Origin: Guptibacillus hwajinpoensis
Lineage (GTDB): Bacteria; Bacillota; Bacilli; Bacillales; Bacillaceae_O
NCBI GenBank assembly: GCA_016841765.1
Contig: JAENYN010000010.1
Coordinates: forward strand, 1-62,066
Direction of reading: 5' to 3'
DNA length: 62,066 bases
Part shown: in pieces, positions 45,901 through 54,977 of the stretch
How positions within the stretch are numbered: the stretch's first letter is position 1
Layout of the letters: each line of letters starts with the position of its first letter
Notes under the pieces: model-generated
Database searches by the model: none
What the model saw: the letters and a program-made list of their open reading frames with translations, nothing else
Told to the model about the DNA's origin: nothing
Translations under genes and position numbers: made by a program

Positions 45901-45948
45901 AAAGACAGCGGCGGCATTCCTCAGACTGAACCTCGTTAAGAAAGTCAT
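42916..45948 (-). CDS. swrC: RND-superfamily efflux transporter (SwrC/AcrB-like)
   Basis: 1010 residues, an inner-membrane proton-driven pump with twelve membrane helices and two large extracytoplasmic loops (about 30-330 and 540-810). Family marks are SRLKVDLLPNIEFPQL near the N-terminus, GGMAVAVGRVVDDSIVVIENI in TM4 with the proton-relay aspartates, and GIVTTNAIVLVDRIGQNR in TM10. The nearest known Bacillus relative is SwrC/YerP (about 1065 residues), which exports surfactin. No membrane-fusion partner gene is adjacent. ATG 45948 has AAGGAGTCGG. The AT-rich upstream region carries two direct ATACAAA repeats, possibly an operator. Confidence 0.9.
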   Translation of the reverse strand: MTFLTRFSLRNAAAVFIISFLLIVGGVFSFSRLKVDLLPNIEFPQLSVEVLYPGASPSDINEQITTSLEDKFAAIDGIKKVQSTSFESISIINLEFPFNADMDEAENQVNGYISEIGLPENASAEVNRFSFGTVPIYNISLFAKGDTNIQEIVKNEIVPQLNKIPGINSVSVGGYTEEAVQITVEKEQALQNGLTLSTIKEQINSKYLSFPAGSIDADTLQIPVRVEESIESIENLKKMQLKSEFNPDAPPVRLGEIAEIEQVTDKPELTRYNLQESLSMAITKKQDANTVEVAGQVMQILEEYQDKVDYAVGFDSAESIEKSVGTLIKEGLLGALFASIAVLLFLRNVRATVIAIISIPLSLLVASIFLYWMDISLNIMTLGGMAVAVGRVVDDSIVVIENIFRRVRKSSGGITNELVEESTREILKAITSSTLTTVVVFLPLGFVGGITGEFFLPFALTIVFALLASLLVAITIVPILAKFSFKKVPKEEQEGFMQRFYGSSIRWALNHKLIVIGLSVLLLGGAGALVPSLGFTFLPNEEQKTLVASVKLPSATSLERTNEISLDLENMFDGMEQINEVTAGVGTRDFQTGLKRENQANYFINLKDDVQIGPFIDQLENEMKKTAEAVEPEAQVGVQELQTGGPPSNNNVNIDLFSNDLTALQEAAEKVETYMKQHEQLKYVSNNFSEKQQQIVVDIDADQASRLGLSGFQILGTISDQTKPVTVGSLELNGEERTVQLSYDSKIDSIQQLEDTMLFTNKGPVPLSETADVEKLETYTSIQKLDGKIFARVSAQIDGNDIQAVSSEVINGVKDNIELPPGVSFEGGGGSDETVETFQQLGIAMLVAIGLVYLTMLITFGKARIPFVILASLLFVPIGSLIGLFIAGEPMSVSVMIGLLMLIGIVTTNAIVLVDRIGQNRVEKNMFIREALIEAGKTRLRPILMTAFATVAALLPLAFTTSSGTLISKGLAITVIGGLTSSTLLTLIFTPVVYELFFIRQSRKEQSRNG

Positions 45949-46084
45949 TCAACCGACTCCTTGTTTCATATTTGTATATATTTTGTATAATTAAAATATA
46001 ACTATATGTATAGGCGGGCGTCAATTAAAATATATGCACTTCCACAAAATTTTACCAGCGGAAAAAATAATTGGGAGGAAAAAA

Positions 46085-46115
46085 TGCCTGGCAATTGCCT
46101 CGCAATTGCCAGGCA
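46085..46115. repeat. GGCAATTGCC palindromic repeat, copy 2
   Basis: 31 bases identical to the copy at 57259: arms TGCCTGGCAATTGC and GCAATTGCCAGGCA around CTC. Confidence 0.9.
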
Positions 46116-46253
46116 CTCAAAAAGCAGCCGATATTCGGCTGCTTTCAAGTTGTCTGTTCCGTAACGGATAAAAAGCCCAATATCAAACTATCAATCCGTT
46201 CAAGTGAAAAAATCCCAAGGGACAGTGCTATCAGTCCATTGTTCTGCTTGACA

Positions 46254-46658
46254 CTAGACTGACAGATTATTGGATTTTCCGGAATCGTTTTTCTCTTGCT
46301 TCACATTCAAAAAGACATTGATCACGAATAGTAGTATTCCGAGAGACGTGACGTTGGCGCCAAGTGCAATCAGCGGTTCCGCTGCCATCATGCCGCTTTC
46401 GATTGCGATGAGGGCAGCCATGAATACCGGCAAGCCGAGATTATGAAGCCAAAAATGCAGTTTGCCCAGCCTGCTTTCGCCTGCGGCCGGGAAGAGATGG
46501 TAGATGACACCGGCCAGTGCAAGTGATGTCCAGCCCAACAGATTAATATGAGCATGTGATGGTGCGTACTCAAACTTGTGGGTAATCGACATAAACATTC
46601 CCATTCCGATGCCGACAAGGAAATTCAAAACAGCCAACTTTATGAAACGAACCCCCAC
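46254..46658 (-). CDS. Small four-helix membrane protein resembling a haem-copper oxidase subunit I fragment
   Basis: 134 residues, four membrane helices. HKFEYAPSHAHINLLGWTSLAL resembles the haem-ligand histidine region of cbb3/NOR-type subunit I, followed by GVIYHLFPAA and an LHFWLHNLGLP segment. Short proteins like this are annotated as cytochrome c oxidase-like in Bacilli, but they lack most of the subunit I helices, so electron-transfer activity is uncertain; a haem-binding or assembly role is a guess. GTG 46658 has AGAGAGGGAG. Confidence 0.65.
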   Translation of the reverse strand: MGVRFIKLAVLNFLVGIGMGMFMSITHKFEYAPSHAHINLLGWTSLALAGVIYHLFPAAGESRLGKLHFWLHNLGLPVFMAALIAIESGMMAAEPLIALGANVTSLGILLFVINVFLNVKQEKNDSGKSNNLSV

Positions 46659-46808
46659 ACTAATTCTCCCTCTCTAAAACTGAAAAAAATAAAAAAGAAC
46701 TATAAATATAGTACTTGGTTGAACTGATAAATATACCAGAAGAACTACCTTGGTTTTGGTTAAATGAACAAAATATACAAGATGTAGGAGTTTTTAAGCA
46801 GGAAAAAA

Positions 46809-46828
46809 TGCCAGGCAATTGCCTGGCA
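46809..46828. repeat. GGCAATTGCC palindromic repeat, copy 3
   Basis: A 20-base perfect palindrome with arms TGCCAGGCAA; the outer half-arms are swapped relative to copies 1 and 2. Confidence 0.85.
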
Positions 46829-46852
46829 TTGCCCCGCACCATTCGTGCAAGG

Positions 46853-47209
46853 TCAGGCGAGCAGGCCGCCGATGGCGTCGTCGGTTGCGGTTTTCAGTGC
46901 TTGTTCGACATGGGCGGCAAGGGTGTCGGCCAGTTTTTTGGAATACATGCCGCCGATGGAGTGGTATTCCATTGTTTCCGGATTATAGACCAGGAGTTCG
47001 ACGGACTGCCATGGTTTTGTGCTGTCGGCCAGCAGGGTGATTTTCCACGACCTGCTGTTTTGGGGTTCGTCTGTTTTTTGGAAAACGGCTTCAACGAACA
47101 TGCGGCCCTGATGGAAGCGGATATCCGTAATAGCAGCCTGTTCAATTTTCAAATGCGGATCGATCAAACGGGAAACCCCCTCTCGTGTGTTAACAACCAT
47201 TGTTGACAT
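46853..47209 (-). CDS. Hypothetical protein
   Basis: Up to 118 residues, soluble, alternating strands (TDIRFHQGRMFVEAVFQ, SWKITLLADSTKPWQSVELLVYN) and a C-terminal helix. I recognise no family. The frame is clean, but ATG 47209 has no ribosome site, while GAGAGGGGG sits eight bases before an in-frame TTG at 47167, the more likely start. It is isolated between a palindromic repeat and a divergent GNAT gene. Confidence 0.55.
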   Translation of the reverse strand: MSTMVVNTREGVSRLIDPHLKIEQAAITDIRFHQGRMFVEAVFQKTDEPQNSRSWKITLLADSTKPWQSVELLVYNPETMEYHSIGGMYSKKLADTLAAHVEQALKTATDDAIGGLLA

Positions 47210-47423
47210 GAGGGCCAGCGCTTATACAAAGCCAAATGAACATATTGTCGATGTTGAGTAGAGGGGGAGTGGAACAAGGCACCTCGAACACAGGCAGCCA
47301 AATCAATCGCTTTGTTCGTCACACCTCAAACAAAAAAGATTGACCGGCACGGCAGGCTGCAATAAAGTTAAAGGTATGCCAAATAATGGACTTGTTTTGC
47401 AAGACAGGGGAGGAGGGGCTAGG

Positions 47424-47921
47424 ATGGCGGTTATTGAAACTAAAAGGCTGTTATGGATCCCTTTTACAAAGGAATTAATCGAGACGGCTATGGAAGGGCG
47501 AAGGGAGCTTGCCGGAAAAATTGGTTATCACATTGCGGAAGGCTGGCCGCAGCGGGATTTCGGGGAAATCTTTCCGTTTCTTCTTCGGCAAAGGGAAGAA
47601 AATCCCGAAACTGCCTATGGGAGCGGGCTTGTCATTCATCGGGGTGATGGTGCTTTGATCGGCGATGCAGGTTTTAAGGGGCTGCCTGACGGGGGAGAGA
47701 TAGAAATCGGCTACAGCATTGTTCCTTCTTATCAGGGACACGGATACGCGACCGAAATTACAAAAGCTCTTACAAGCTGGGGTCTCAAGCAGCCGGGCGT
47801 TGAACGGGTTGCGGCTGACTGTTTAAAGGACAATGCGGCATCGATCAAGGTTCTCGAAAAAGCGGGATTCGTTATGGTAAAAGAAGGGGAAGATCTTCTT
47901 TTCTGGAAAAGGGAAGCCTGA
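47424..47921 (+). CDS. RimJ/RimL-type GNAT acetyltransferase
   Basis: 165 residues. The family shape is clear: IETKRLLWIPFT at the start, EIEIGYSIVPSYQGHGYATE as the coenzyme A loop near residue 97, and CLKDNAASIKVLEKAGF near the end. Relatives acetylate ribosomal proteins or small molecules such as antibiotics; the target is unknown. ATG 47424 follows GGGAGGAGGGG, a very strong site. Confidence 0.88.
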   Translation: MAVIETKRLLWIPFTKELIETAMEGRRELAGKIGYHIAEGWPQRDFGEIFPFLLRQREENPETAYGSGLVIHRGDGALIGDAGFKGLPDGGEIEIGYSIVPSYQGHGYATEITKALTSWGLKQPGVERVAADCLKDNAASIKVLEKAGFVMVKEGEDLLFWKREA

Positions 47922-47930
47922 AACAATAGA

Positions 47931-47970
47931 AAAAAGCATTCCCTCTTGTTCCGCGGGAATGCTTTTTTTC
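47931..47970. terminator. Bidirectional terminator between GNAT and lctP
   Basis: AAAAAGCATTCCC and GGGAATGCTTTTT form a stem flanked by A and T runs. Confidence 0.85.
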
Positions 47971-47999
47971 TGTTTAACGTATTCAAACAAATCCTACAA

Positions 48000-49586
48000 T
48001 CAGAATATCAGTGTAAGGATGAAACCGGATATACCTGCTAATATGCCGTACAGGATTGCAGGTCCGAGCGTTTTCCTGATAATATCCCCTTCGCGTCCGC
48101 TCAACCCTACAACTGCAGATGCCGCAACGACGTTATGGACACAGATCATGTTGCCGGCTGCCCCGCCGATGACTTGCTGGGACAGGATGATATTCGGATC
48201 AAGGCCTGTCTGCATTGCAACACTATTCTGGATAGGAGAAAATGTCAACGTCGAAACTGTCGCGCTGCCAGTAATAAAGGCACCTAGTTCTCCGAGGAAC
48301 GGAGCAACAAAGAACCACATCGAGCCGAATGTCGTTGCAAGCGCCTGGGCGATGTATTGCGGCATGCTGATCAAGTCGTTCGCATTCATGCCTGAATTGG
48401 TGAACACCTGTACGAGTGCAAGGGTCGACAGGAGGGAAAGGGCGGCCGCTTCAATGGATTTGAAGGATTCCTTTGAAGCTTTTGTAAAGTTTTTAATCGA
48501 TTTGCGTTGTACAAAAACGGCAACAACAGCAGCAAGAACAAGGACTGTGCCTGGTGAATATAGTACCTGCCAGCTTGACGTGATGCCTTCGACTCCAAGA
48601 ATGTTTGTCCAGCTTAAATCCACATAATTGAGGGTGAACTGTTTAATTGCCGGGACAATTCTTGTCAACAACAGCAGGCCGACAACGATCAGATAAGGGG
48701 TCCAGGCGGATAACAGGCTCATGTTCCCTGTTTCCGGTTTCACGACATGGCCTTCGGCTTCAGCGTCACGCCATGTTTCTTTTGGAAGCAGGAATCCCTT
48801 TTTAGCCGTAAAAGTGGCAACTGCCATGGCGGTCAGTGATCCAAGAATTGAAATGAACTCAGGTCCGAATAATTGGGCGTAAATCGCGGCCGGTACGGTG
48901 TAGCTCAAGCCGACCAAAAGCGCCCATGGGAGCATTGACATGGCACTTGACATCCCTTTTTTCTTGCCAAAGAATACGGTTAAAACAAAGATGAGCATAA
49001 ATGGAACCAATGTGCCTGGCAGCAAGTCAATCAGTGTAACGGTCTCGCTGATCTCTTTGAACATCGCCAGATCGGCTCCTTGAACATTGCTCAATCCGAC
49101 AATAACCGGTGTTCCGACGGCACCAAACGAAACAGCCGCACTATCGGCGATCAAAGCGAGAGTGGCAGCGGCAATCGGTGAGAATCCGAGCGCCACCATC
49201 AGCGGGCCTGTTACAGCTGCCGGTGTACCGAATCCGGCTGCACCTTCAATTAGGGAGCCGAACAGGAAGGCGACAATGACGGTCTGAACCCTCATGTCGG
49301 GTGAAATATTACTGAACCCCCGGTTGATTCGATCAACTGCGCCGGTATGGCGTAAGGTGTTTAAAAGAACGATCGCTCCGAATAAAATGAGCAGGATGGT
49401 GACGGCCTTATGAAAACCTTGCAAAATGGAAGCTAAAACAATCTTGGTGTCGACGCCCCAGACAGTAAACGCTAACAAAATAACGATAATGGCGCTGAAA
49501 AACATACCGCGTTTCGCTGGCATCCGCAACAGCACCAAAAAAATGAACGGTGCAATAATGGCACTCAAAGAAACTAACAACAACAT
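48000..49586 (-). CDS. lctP: LctP-family lactate/glycolate permease
   Basis: 528 residues, about thirteen membrane helices, L-lactate permease family. Motifs are [21 protein letters not shown] near residue 110, [16 protein letters not shown], and [18 protein letters not shown]. The divergent gene cluster encodes a CdaR regulator and the glycolate oxidase subunits glcD and glcF, so glycolate (or lactate) uptake for that pathway is the likely job, by analogy with E. coli GlcA. ATG 49586 has AGGGGGAAATC. A good cre site lies in the shared spacer. Confidence 0.9.
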   Translation of the reverse strand: MLLLVSLSAIIAPFIFLVLLRMPAKRGMFFSAIIVILLAFTVWGVDTKIVLASILQGFHKAVTILLILFGAIVLLNTLRHTGAVDRINRGFSNISPDMRVQTVIVAFLFGSLIEGAAGFGTPAAVTGPLMVALGFSPIAAATLALIADSAAVSFGAVGTPVIVGLSNVQGADLAMFKEISETVTLIDLLPGTLVPFMLIFVLTVFFGKKKGMSSAMSMLPWALLVGLSYTVPAAIYAQLFGPEFISILGSLTAMAVATFTAKKGFLLPKETWRDAEAEGHVVKPETGNMSLLSAWTPYLIVVGLLLLTRIVPAIKQFTLNYVDLSWTNILGVEGITSSWQVLYSPGTVLVLAAVVAVFVQRKSIKNFTKASKESFKSIEAAALSLLSTLALVQVFTNSGMNANDLISMPQYIAQALATTFGSMWFFVAPFLGELGAFITGSATVSTLTFSPIQNSVAMQTGLDPNIILSQQVIGGAAGNMICVHNVVAASAVVGLSGREGDIIRKTLGPAILYGILAGISGFILTLIF

Positions 49587-49798
49587 GAAGATTTCCCCCT
49601 TTTTCTTTTCCCATCCTACCTATTGCATTCTTCAGGTCTGCTGCAGCCCATTTAGAATTGTGCGGAGAGAATGACTTCCCGCTCAACCTTTTGTTTTGCT
49701 GCCTCTTATCAGATATACAGAAAACCTAAACATCAGATGACCTGAACTTTACCTTTTTATACCTTACCCTGAATAGTGTCCTTAATTCAAGAGAAAAA

Positions 49799-49812
49799 TG
49801 TAATCGTTTTCA
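49799..49812. promoter_or_regulatory. Catabolite-responsive element (cre)
   Basis: TGTAATCGTTTTCA fits TGWAANCGNTNWCA at every defined position. It lies 213 bases before lctP (minus) and 119 bases before the CdaR gene (plus), so CcpA repression of one or both is likely. The rest of 49587-49930 holds no gene. Confidence 0.75.
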
Positions 49813-49930
49813 AAAAATACGGCAAAAGTTTCACTTTTTCGACATAAAAACGTGTAGACGGGAAAAGTGGAAGAACAGACAGAAACCCTGTATTCTAATA
49901 AAAGAATCGCTAAGTGGAGGGGGAACAGCA

Positions 49931-51040
49931 ATGCTCATGCCTGAAATGGCCGGTAAGATCGTCTCTGAAGTCCGGAAACTCATCGATGAACAAGTCCTGA
50001 TCACAGACGTGAACGGGATTATCATGGCCAGTACAGATGAGAGCCGGATTGGAAATTTCCATGAAGGGGCTAAAATCGCAAGTGAAAAAGAAGAGGTCCT
50101 TGTGATCAGCAAGGCTGATGAGACCCGGCTAAAAGGGGTGAAAGCGGGCATGAATCTTCCGGTGTTCTTTAACGGCAGCGTCATTGGGGTGATCGGGATC
50201 ACCGGCGAACCTGAAAAGGTGACCCCTTATGGTGAGCTCGTCCGCAAGATGACCGAACTCCTGCTTCAGGAAAACTATTACTATGAACAAATCGACTGGC
50301 AGGCCCGCACCCTTGAGGCTTATGTCTTTGACTGGATCCAGCAGCGCGATGCCTCCTCCTCTTTTTTCAACCGCGGCGAGTTTCTCGGAATCGATCTTGA
50401 CATCGAGCGGGCTTGTGTAATCATCAAAACCCCCCAGGAAGAACAGTTGATGGACCGGAACTTCTGGAGTTTTGTGACAAGATGGCTCGATCAGGAAACA
50501 GATGATGTCCTTGTCAGGTGGGGGACTGATCGGTTTGTCTTCTTGAAGGCAGTTGACCCGAAGAGCCCATTTCGAAAAAGTTCGCTTCGCGATTCGCTCC
50601 TCAAACTGCAGCGGATGATCGCCGGCCGTTTCGGCGTTTTCATTTCGGCAGGAGTGGGGTCAGTTGTCGGCCCTTCCGATATGCGGAAGTCTTTTTTGCA
50701 GGCAGAGCGTGCCCTTGCTGCAGCGGAGGAGAATGGTTCGGTCATTTTTGAAGAAGAGCTTCAGCTGGAGATCGTACTTCAGGACATCACTCAAGACAGC
50801 AGGGAGGCATTTCTTGAACGGACAATCACTCCGCTTTTCTACGAGTCTGAGCTGATGGAAACATTAAAAGCTTTTTTTGAGCAGGACCAGTCCTTGAAGA
50901 ATACCGCCGCTGCCCAGCATATTCATATCAATACGCTCCATTACCGGCTGAAGCGCATTGAAGAGGTGACAGGACTGAATCCAAGGAAGTCCAATGACTT
51001 CGTTATCCTTTATATTGCCATGCGTCTATTGGATGATTAA
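49931..51040 (+). CDS. CdaR-family regulator of the glycolate genes (YsfB-like)
   Basis: 369 residues: an N-terminal sugar-diacid recognition domain (about 1-135, LIDEQVLITDVNGIIMASTD, SVIGVIGITGEP), a central GGDEF-like PucR region and a C-terminal PucR-type HTH (LKNTAAAQHIHINTLHYRLK then RIEEVTGLNP). Such proteins activate uptake and oxidation of organic acids; here the neighbours are glcD, glcF and a permease, as in B. subtilis ysfB-ysfC-ysfD. ATG 49931 has AAGTGGAGGGGGAA. Confidence 0.88.
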   Translation: MLMPEMAGKIVSEVRKLIDEQVLITDVNGIIMASTDESRIGNFHEGAKIASEKEEVLVISKADETRLKGVKAGMNLPVFFNGSVIGVIGITGEPEKVTPYGELVRKMTELLLQENYYYEQIDWQARTLEAYVFDWIQQRDASSSFFNRGEFLGIDLDIERACVIIKTPQEEQLMDRNFWSFVTRWLDQETDDVLVRWGTDRFVFLKAVDPKSPFRKSSLRDSLLKLQRMIAGRFGVFISAGVGSVVGPSDMRKSFLQAERALAAAEENGSVIFEEELQLEIVLQDITQDSREAFLERTITPLFYESELMETLKAFFEQDQSLKNTAAAQHIHINTLHYRLKRIEEVTGLNPRKSNDFVILYIAMRLLDD

Positions 51041-51055
51041 CCAATGTTAACCTGA

Positions 51056-51069
51056 TGAAAACGATTTCT
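51056..51069. promoter_or_regulatory. Candidate cre site before glcD
   Basis: TGAAAACGATTTCT matches the cre consensus except the last base. It lies between the CdaR gene and glcD, 75 bases before the glcD start. Confidence 0.45.
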
Positions 51070-51143
51070 TTTCGTGTGATTATACATAGATAACCTCCTT
51101 TGTCTTCTTTTATTATGGAATTAGACCAAAGGGGGTATTTTTT

Positions 51144-52556
51144 ATGATTTCCAGCCAGGCGAAAGATGCGTTCATTTCGATTGTCGGAAAAGAGAATTAT
51201 AACGACTCCAATGTGAGCCGTCTTGTATATTCATATGATTCAACTCCTCAGTACCAGGCCATGCCCGATGGCGTCATTGCACCGCGTTCCACCGAGGAGG
51301 TATCAGGTGTTGTCAAAGTGTGCAATGAGTATGGCATTCCCATCGTGCCGCGCGGTTCAGGCACAAACTTGAGTGCGGGGACGACACCGACCGAAGGGGG
51401 CGTCGTTCTCATCTTCAAACATATGAACAGAATTCTTGAAATTGATGAAGAAAACTTGACAGTGACTGTGCAGCCCGGTGCTGTGACACTTGATATCATC
51501 AACGCTGTCGAGCCAAAAGGACTGTTTTATCCGCCGGATCCGGGTTCGATGAAAATCTCCACGATCGGCGGCAATATCAGCGAGAACTCCGGCGGCCTGC
51601 GCGGATTGAAATACGGGGTGACGCGCGATTATGTGATCGGTCTGGAAATCGTCATGCCGAACGGCGACATCATCCGGACAGGCGGAAAGCTTGCCAAGGA
51701 TGTGGCCGGATACGATCTGACAAGGCTGTTCGTCGGTTCCGAAGGGACACTCGGGGTTGTGACAGAGGCAATTCTGAAGCTGATCCCGATGCCGGAGACG
51801 AAGAAAACAGTTCTCGCCCTTTATCAGGATATCGATGCGGCGGCACGGACCGTTTCCAAAATCATCGCATCCAAAATCATTCCGGCCACCCTTGAATTCC
51901 TCGATCAGCCGACGCTTGAAGTTGTCGAAGATTATGTGCAGATCGGTCTGCCGACTGACGTTGAAGCGGTGCTCTTGATCGAGCAGGACGGACCGCCGGA
52001 AGTGGTGGACAGGGATATTGAAAAAATCGCCGAAATCTGCAGGCAGGAGCAGGCGTCTTCTGTACAGCTGGCGAAAACACCGGAAGAGGCCGCCGATTTG
52101 ACGACTGCCCGCCGCTACGCCCTGTCGGCACTGGCAAGATTAAAGCCGACCACGATTCTTGAGGATGCGACGGTCCCGCGCTCCGAAGTTGCCAATATGG
52201 TGAAAGCCATCAATGACATCGCCAAAAAATATGATTTGAAAATATGTACGTTCGGCCATGCCGGCGATGGCAATTTGCATCCGACCTGCCCGACCGATGA
52301 ACGGAACAAGGAAGAAATCCATCGTGTCGAGCAGGCGTTTGCGGAAATTTTTGAAAAAGCGATCGAACTCGGCGGCACGATCACCGGTGAACACGGGGTG
52401 GGAATGATGAAGGCGCCGTATCTCGAATTGAAGCTCGGTGAAACGGGGATCGCCGCGATGAAATCGGTCAAACAGGCATTCGATCCGAACAATATCATGA
52501 ATCCTGGTAAAATGTTTGCGAAAAATGAACGGAAACGGGTGGTGGTGACAAATTGA
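51144..52556 (+). CDS. glcD: Glycolate oxidase FAD subunit
   Basis: 470 residues. Oxidises glycolate (or D-lactate-like 2-hydroxy acids), passing electrons to the iron-sulphur partner. An N-terminal FAD-binding PCMH domain (RSTEEVSGVVKVCNEYGIPI, then PRGSGTNLSAGTTP near residue 72, TIGGNISENSGGLRGLKYG) is followed by the FAD-oxidase C domain with CTFGHAGDGNLHPTC and GEHGVGMMK. ATG 51144 lies behind AAAGGGGG. The stop codon overlaps the glcF start. Confidence 0.94.
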   Translation: MISSQAKDAFISIVGKENYNDSNVSRLVYSYDSTPQYQAMPDGVIAPRSTEEVSGVVKVCNEYGIPIVPRGSGTNLSAGTTPTEGGVVLIFKHMNRILEIDEENLTVTVQPGAVTLDIINAVEPKGLFYPPDPGSMKISTIGGNISENSGGLRGLKYGVTRDYVIGLEIVMPNGDIIRTGGKLAKDVAGYDLTRLFVGSEGTLGVVTEAILKLIPMPETKKTVLALYQDIDAAARTVSKIIASKIIPATLEFLDQPTLEVVEDYVQIGLPTDVEAVLLIEQDGPPEVVDRDIEKIAEICRQEQASSVQLAKTPEEAADLTTARRYALSALARLKPTTILEDATVPRSEVANMVKAINDIAKKYDLKICTFGHAGDGNLHPTCPTDERNKEEIHRVEQAFAEIFEKAIELGGTITGEHGVGMMKAPYLELKLGETGIAAMKSVKQAFDPNNIMNPGKMFAKNERKRVVVTN

Positions 52557-53896
52557 ACAGCACAGAACAGCTTAAGATCCAGACAGGTTTCCAGGAAAAA
52601 ATGAATGAAGATGAACTGCTCAATTGCATGCGCTGCGGCTTTTGCCTGCCGTCATGCCCGACATACATCGAATCAGGCTATGATGAAGCCCATTCGCCGC
52701 GTGGGCGGATTGCGGTCATGAGAGCGCTTGTGGACGGAAAAATCGAGCCGGATGAAGATGTGGAAAAATCACTTGATTTATGCCTCGGCTGCCGGGCCTG
52801 TGAAACGGTGTGCCCATCCGGGGTCAACTACGGCGGGCTGCTTGAACAGGCGCGTGACATCATCAGCCAGAATAAAAAGTATTCAGCGCCGGTCAAAGCG
52901 CTCCGGAATGTGGTCTTCAATCAGCTTTTCCCATACCAGAACAGGATGCGGGCGTTCAGCGGGCTGCTGTCCTTTTATCAGCATTCCGGCGTGCAAAAGC
53001 TTGCACAAAAGACAGGCATTTTGAATATCCTGCCCGACAACCTGTCGACAATGGAGAAGGTACTGCCGAAGGTGCCGTCTTACCGCAAGCTGAAAGATCG
53101 TCCTGAACATCTGCCGGCGCTGGCTCCCCAGAAGAAGAAGGTGGCCTTTTTCACCGGATGCCTGATGGATACGATTTTTATTGAAACGAATAATGCGACG
53201 ATGAAGCTGCTGCAATTGGCAGGAAGCGAGGTCGTCATTCCGAATACGCAAAACTGCTGTGGTGCGCTGCACGGACATAGCGGAGAAAAAGATAAAGCGA
53301 AGGATCTGGCAAAACGCAATATTGTCGCGTTCGAACAGACGGATGCCGATTATATTGTGACAAATGCCGGCGGCTGCGGCGCATTTTTGGTAGATTACGA
53401 TCATTTGCTTAAAGATGATCCTGAATGGGCTGAGCGGGCGCAGCGTTTCGCAAGCAAGATCCGTGACATTTCAAATGTTCTGGTTGAACTCGGATTCTTT
53501 GAAAAAGACTTGAAAATTGATCCGCAGGTTGTGACATACCAGGATTCCTGCCACTTGCGGAATGTCCAGAAGACGTTCGCGGAACCGCGCACCCTCATCC
53601 AGGCGATCAACGGCGCAGAATTCGTGGAAATGGAAAAGGCCGACAGCTGCTGCGGCTCTGCCGGTATTTACAATATCGTCAATGAAGAAATGTCGATGAA
53701 AATCCTTGACCGGAAAATGGTGAACACGAAAGCCACAAAGGCGAAAACCGTCGTCACCGCCAATCCGGGCTGCCTGCTGCAGATGAAGCTAGGCATTGAA
53801 AGGGAAGGGCTCAAAGACGAAATGAGGGCCGTCCATATTGTCGATCTTTTGATCGAAGCGGTTGAAGGAAGCACAAGCAAGTCGACAGCTTCCTGA
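52553..53896 (+). CDS. glcF: Glycolate oxidase iron-sulphur subunit
   Basis: 447 residues. Two 4Fe-4S clusters are shown by CMRCGFCLPSCP (about residue 25) and CLGCRACETVCP (about residue 81). Two CCG domains follow (NCCGALHGH and SCCGSAGIY), as in GlcF/LldE-type subunits that move electrons to quinone. It starts four bases inside glcD, so the two are co-translated, and a terminator follows. Equivalent to B. subtilis YsfD. Confidence 0.94.
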   Translation: MNSTEQLKIQTGFQEKMNEDELLNCMRCGFCLPSCPTYIESGYDEAHSPRGRIAVMRALVDGKIEPDEDVEKSLDLCLGCRACETVCPSGVNYGGLLEQARDIISQNKKYSAPVKALRNVVFNQLFPYQNRMRAFSGLLSFYQHSGVQKLAQKTGILNILPDNLSTMEKVLPKVPSYRKLKDRPEHLPALAPQKKKVAFFTGCLMDTIFIETNNATMKLLQLAGSEVVIPNTQNCCGALHGHSGEKDKAKDLAKRNIVAFEQTDADYIVTNAGGCGAFLVDYDHLLKDDPEWAERAQRFASKIRDISNVLVELGFFEKDLKIDPQVVTYQDSCHLRNVQKTFAEPRTLIQAINGAEFVEMEKADSCCGSAGIYNIVNEEMSMKILDRKMVNTKATKAKTVVTANPGCLLQMKLGIEREGLKDEMRAVHIVDLLIEAVEGSTSKSTAS

Positions 53897-53916
53897 TCAT
53901 AATGAAGCAGATATAA

Positions 53917-53970
53917 AGCAAAACGGCAAGCAGGGCGACAATTTATCCTGGCTTGCCGTTTTGCTTTTTC
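53917..53970. terminator. Bidirectional terminator after glcF
   Basis: AGCAAAACGGCAAGC pairs with GCTTGCCGTTTTGCT, followed by TTTT; serves glcF and the convergent esterase gene. Confidence 0.85.
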
Positions 53971-53981
53971 AGCAACTTTTC

Positions 53982-54725
53982 CTATGAATGTTTTTTAATG
54001 AAAGAAATACAGCCATCTGCAATTGTTTCTTTATCATTGTCAAGTGTTGCCACATGGTAGCTTTCCGGCAGATCGATGATTTCCTTTTCTTCCGATTCGA
54101 TTTCGTTATAAATCATACTGGAATTGAGCGGAGGGACAACATGGTCTTCGACTGAACGGTAAATCAAGGCAGGGCACTTGATGTCTTCGAGCCTGTCCCG
54201 GGTCTTTTCCATGAACGTCAACAACTGCTGGACCGCTTGTAATGGCGTTTTGTCATATGCCAGTTCGTTGGCGCCTTCCTGTTTGATATCAGAACCGATT
54301 GCATCTAGGAATCTTGGTTCCGAAGCGCCTTTTAGCTGTTCGAGTTCAGGAATGTCGACTGCTGCGTTGATAGGGATGATTCCCTTCACTTCCGGATGGT
54401 CAGCAGCAAGATGGAGTGTAAGGGTGCCGCCCATTGACAGGCCGGTGATGAAAATCTGGCTGCAGCGCTGTTTCAGCCATTGATATCCTTCTTCGGCAGA
54501 AGCGAGCCAGTCCTGATATGTAGTTTCTTCCATGTCCTCGTAATGGGTTCCATGACCTTTGAGGCGCGGTCCGCATACGGTGAAGCCCGCGTCCCGGAGC
54601 TGTTCCCCGAGATAGCGCATGCTCTGTGTCGTGCCGGTAAATCCGTGAAGAACGAGGACCCCTGTATCGCCTCCTTCAAAATAAAAAGGTTCGGCTCCGT
54701 CAAGAACTGGATGTTTTTCTTCCAT
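53982..54725 (-). CDS. Carboxylesterase (alpha/beta hydrolase, Est30/YvaK-like)
   Basis: 247 residues. The nucleophile elbow is GLSMGG (Ser near residue 97), the acid lies in RSVEDHVVPP, and the histidine in ESYHVATLD; the oxyanion strand is VLVLHGFTG. This matches the small cytoplasmic carboxylesterases of Bacillus and Geobacillus (YvaK, Est30, ~247 residues), which act on short-chain esters. ATG 54725 has AAGGAGGTATTATA. Confidence 0.9.
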   Translation of the reverse strand: MEEKHPVLDGAEPFYFEGGDTGVLVLHGFTGTTQSMRYLGEQLRDAGFTVCGPRLKGHGTHYEDMEETTYQDWLASAEEGYQWLKQRCSQIFITGLSMGGTLTLHLAADHPEVKGIIPINAAVDIPELEQLKGASEPRFLDAIGSDIKQEGANELAYDKTPLQAVQQLLTFMEKTRDRLEDIKCPALIYRSVEDHVVPPLNSSMIYNEIESEEKEIIDLPESYHVATLDNDKETIADGCISFIKKHS

Positions 54726-54977
54726 TATAATACCTCCTTACAGTATGATTACGATAAGTTATTCTCCATTTGCCGCTTTTTTCCTCTTTGGAGATCGTTC
54801 AGGAGGCAAAAGAGAATGCAAATCTATTGAACCATTCCACTTATGGTCACTCATGAAACCTTGGCACGTTCTTAACCATAAATGCTTCCGTAAATGTCCG
54901 CAGATTTAAATTTTAACGTGTCAAGACAACAGCTGTATAATCAGGATAACAGAAGAAAAAGGGGGATGTTGTCCGGC

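Noticed and set aside
46254-46658. Truncated pseudogene of cytochrome oxidase subunit I
   Set aside because: It has its own start, ribosome site and four complete helices; short proteins of this type occur as intact genes in Bacilli.
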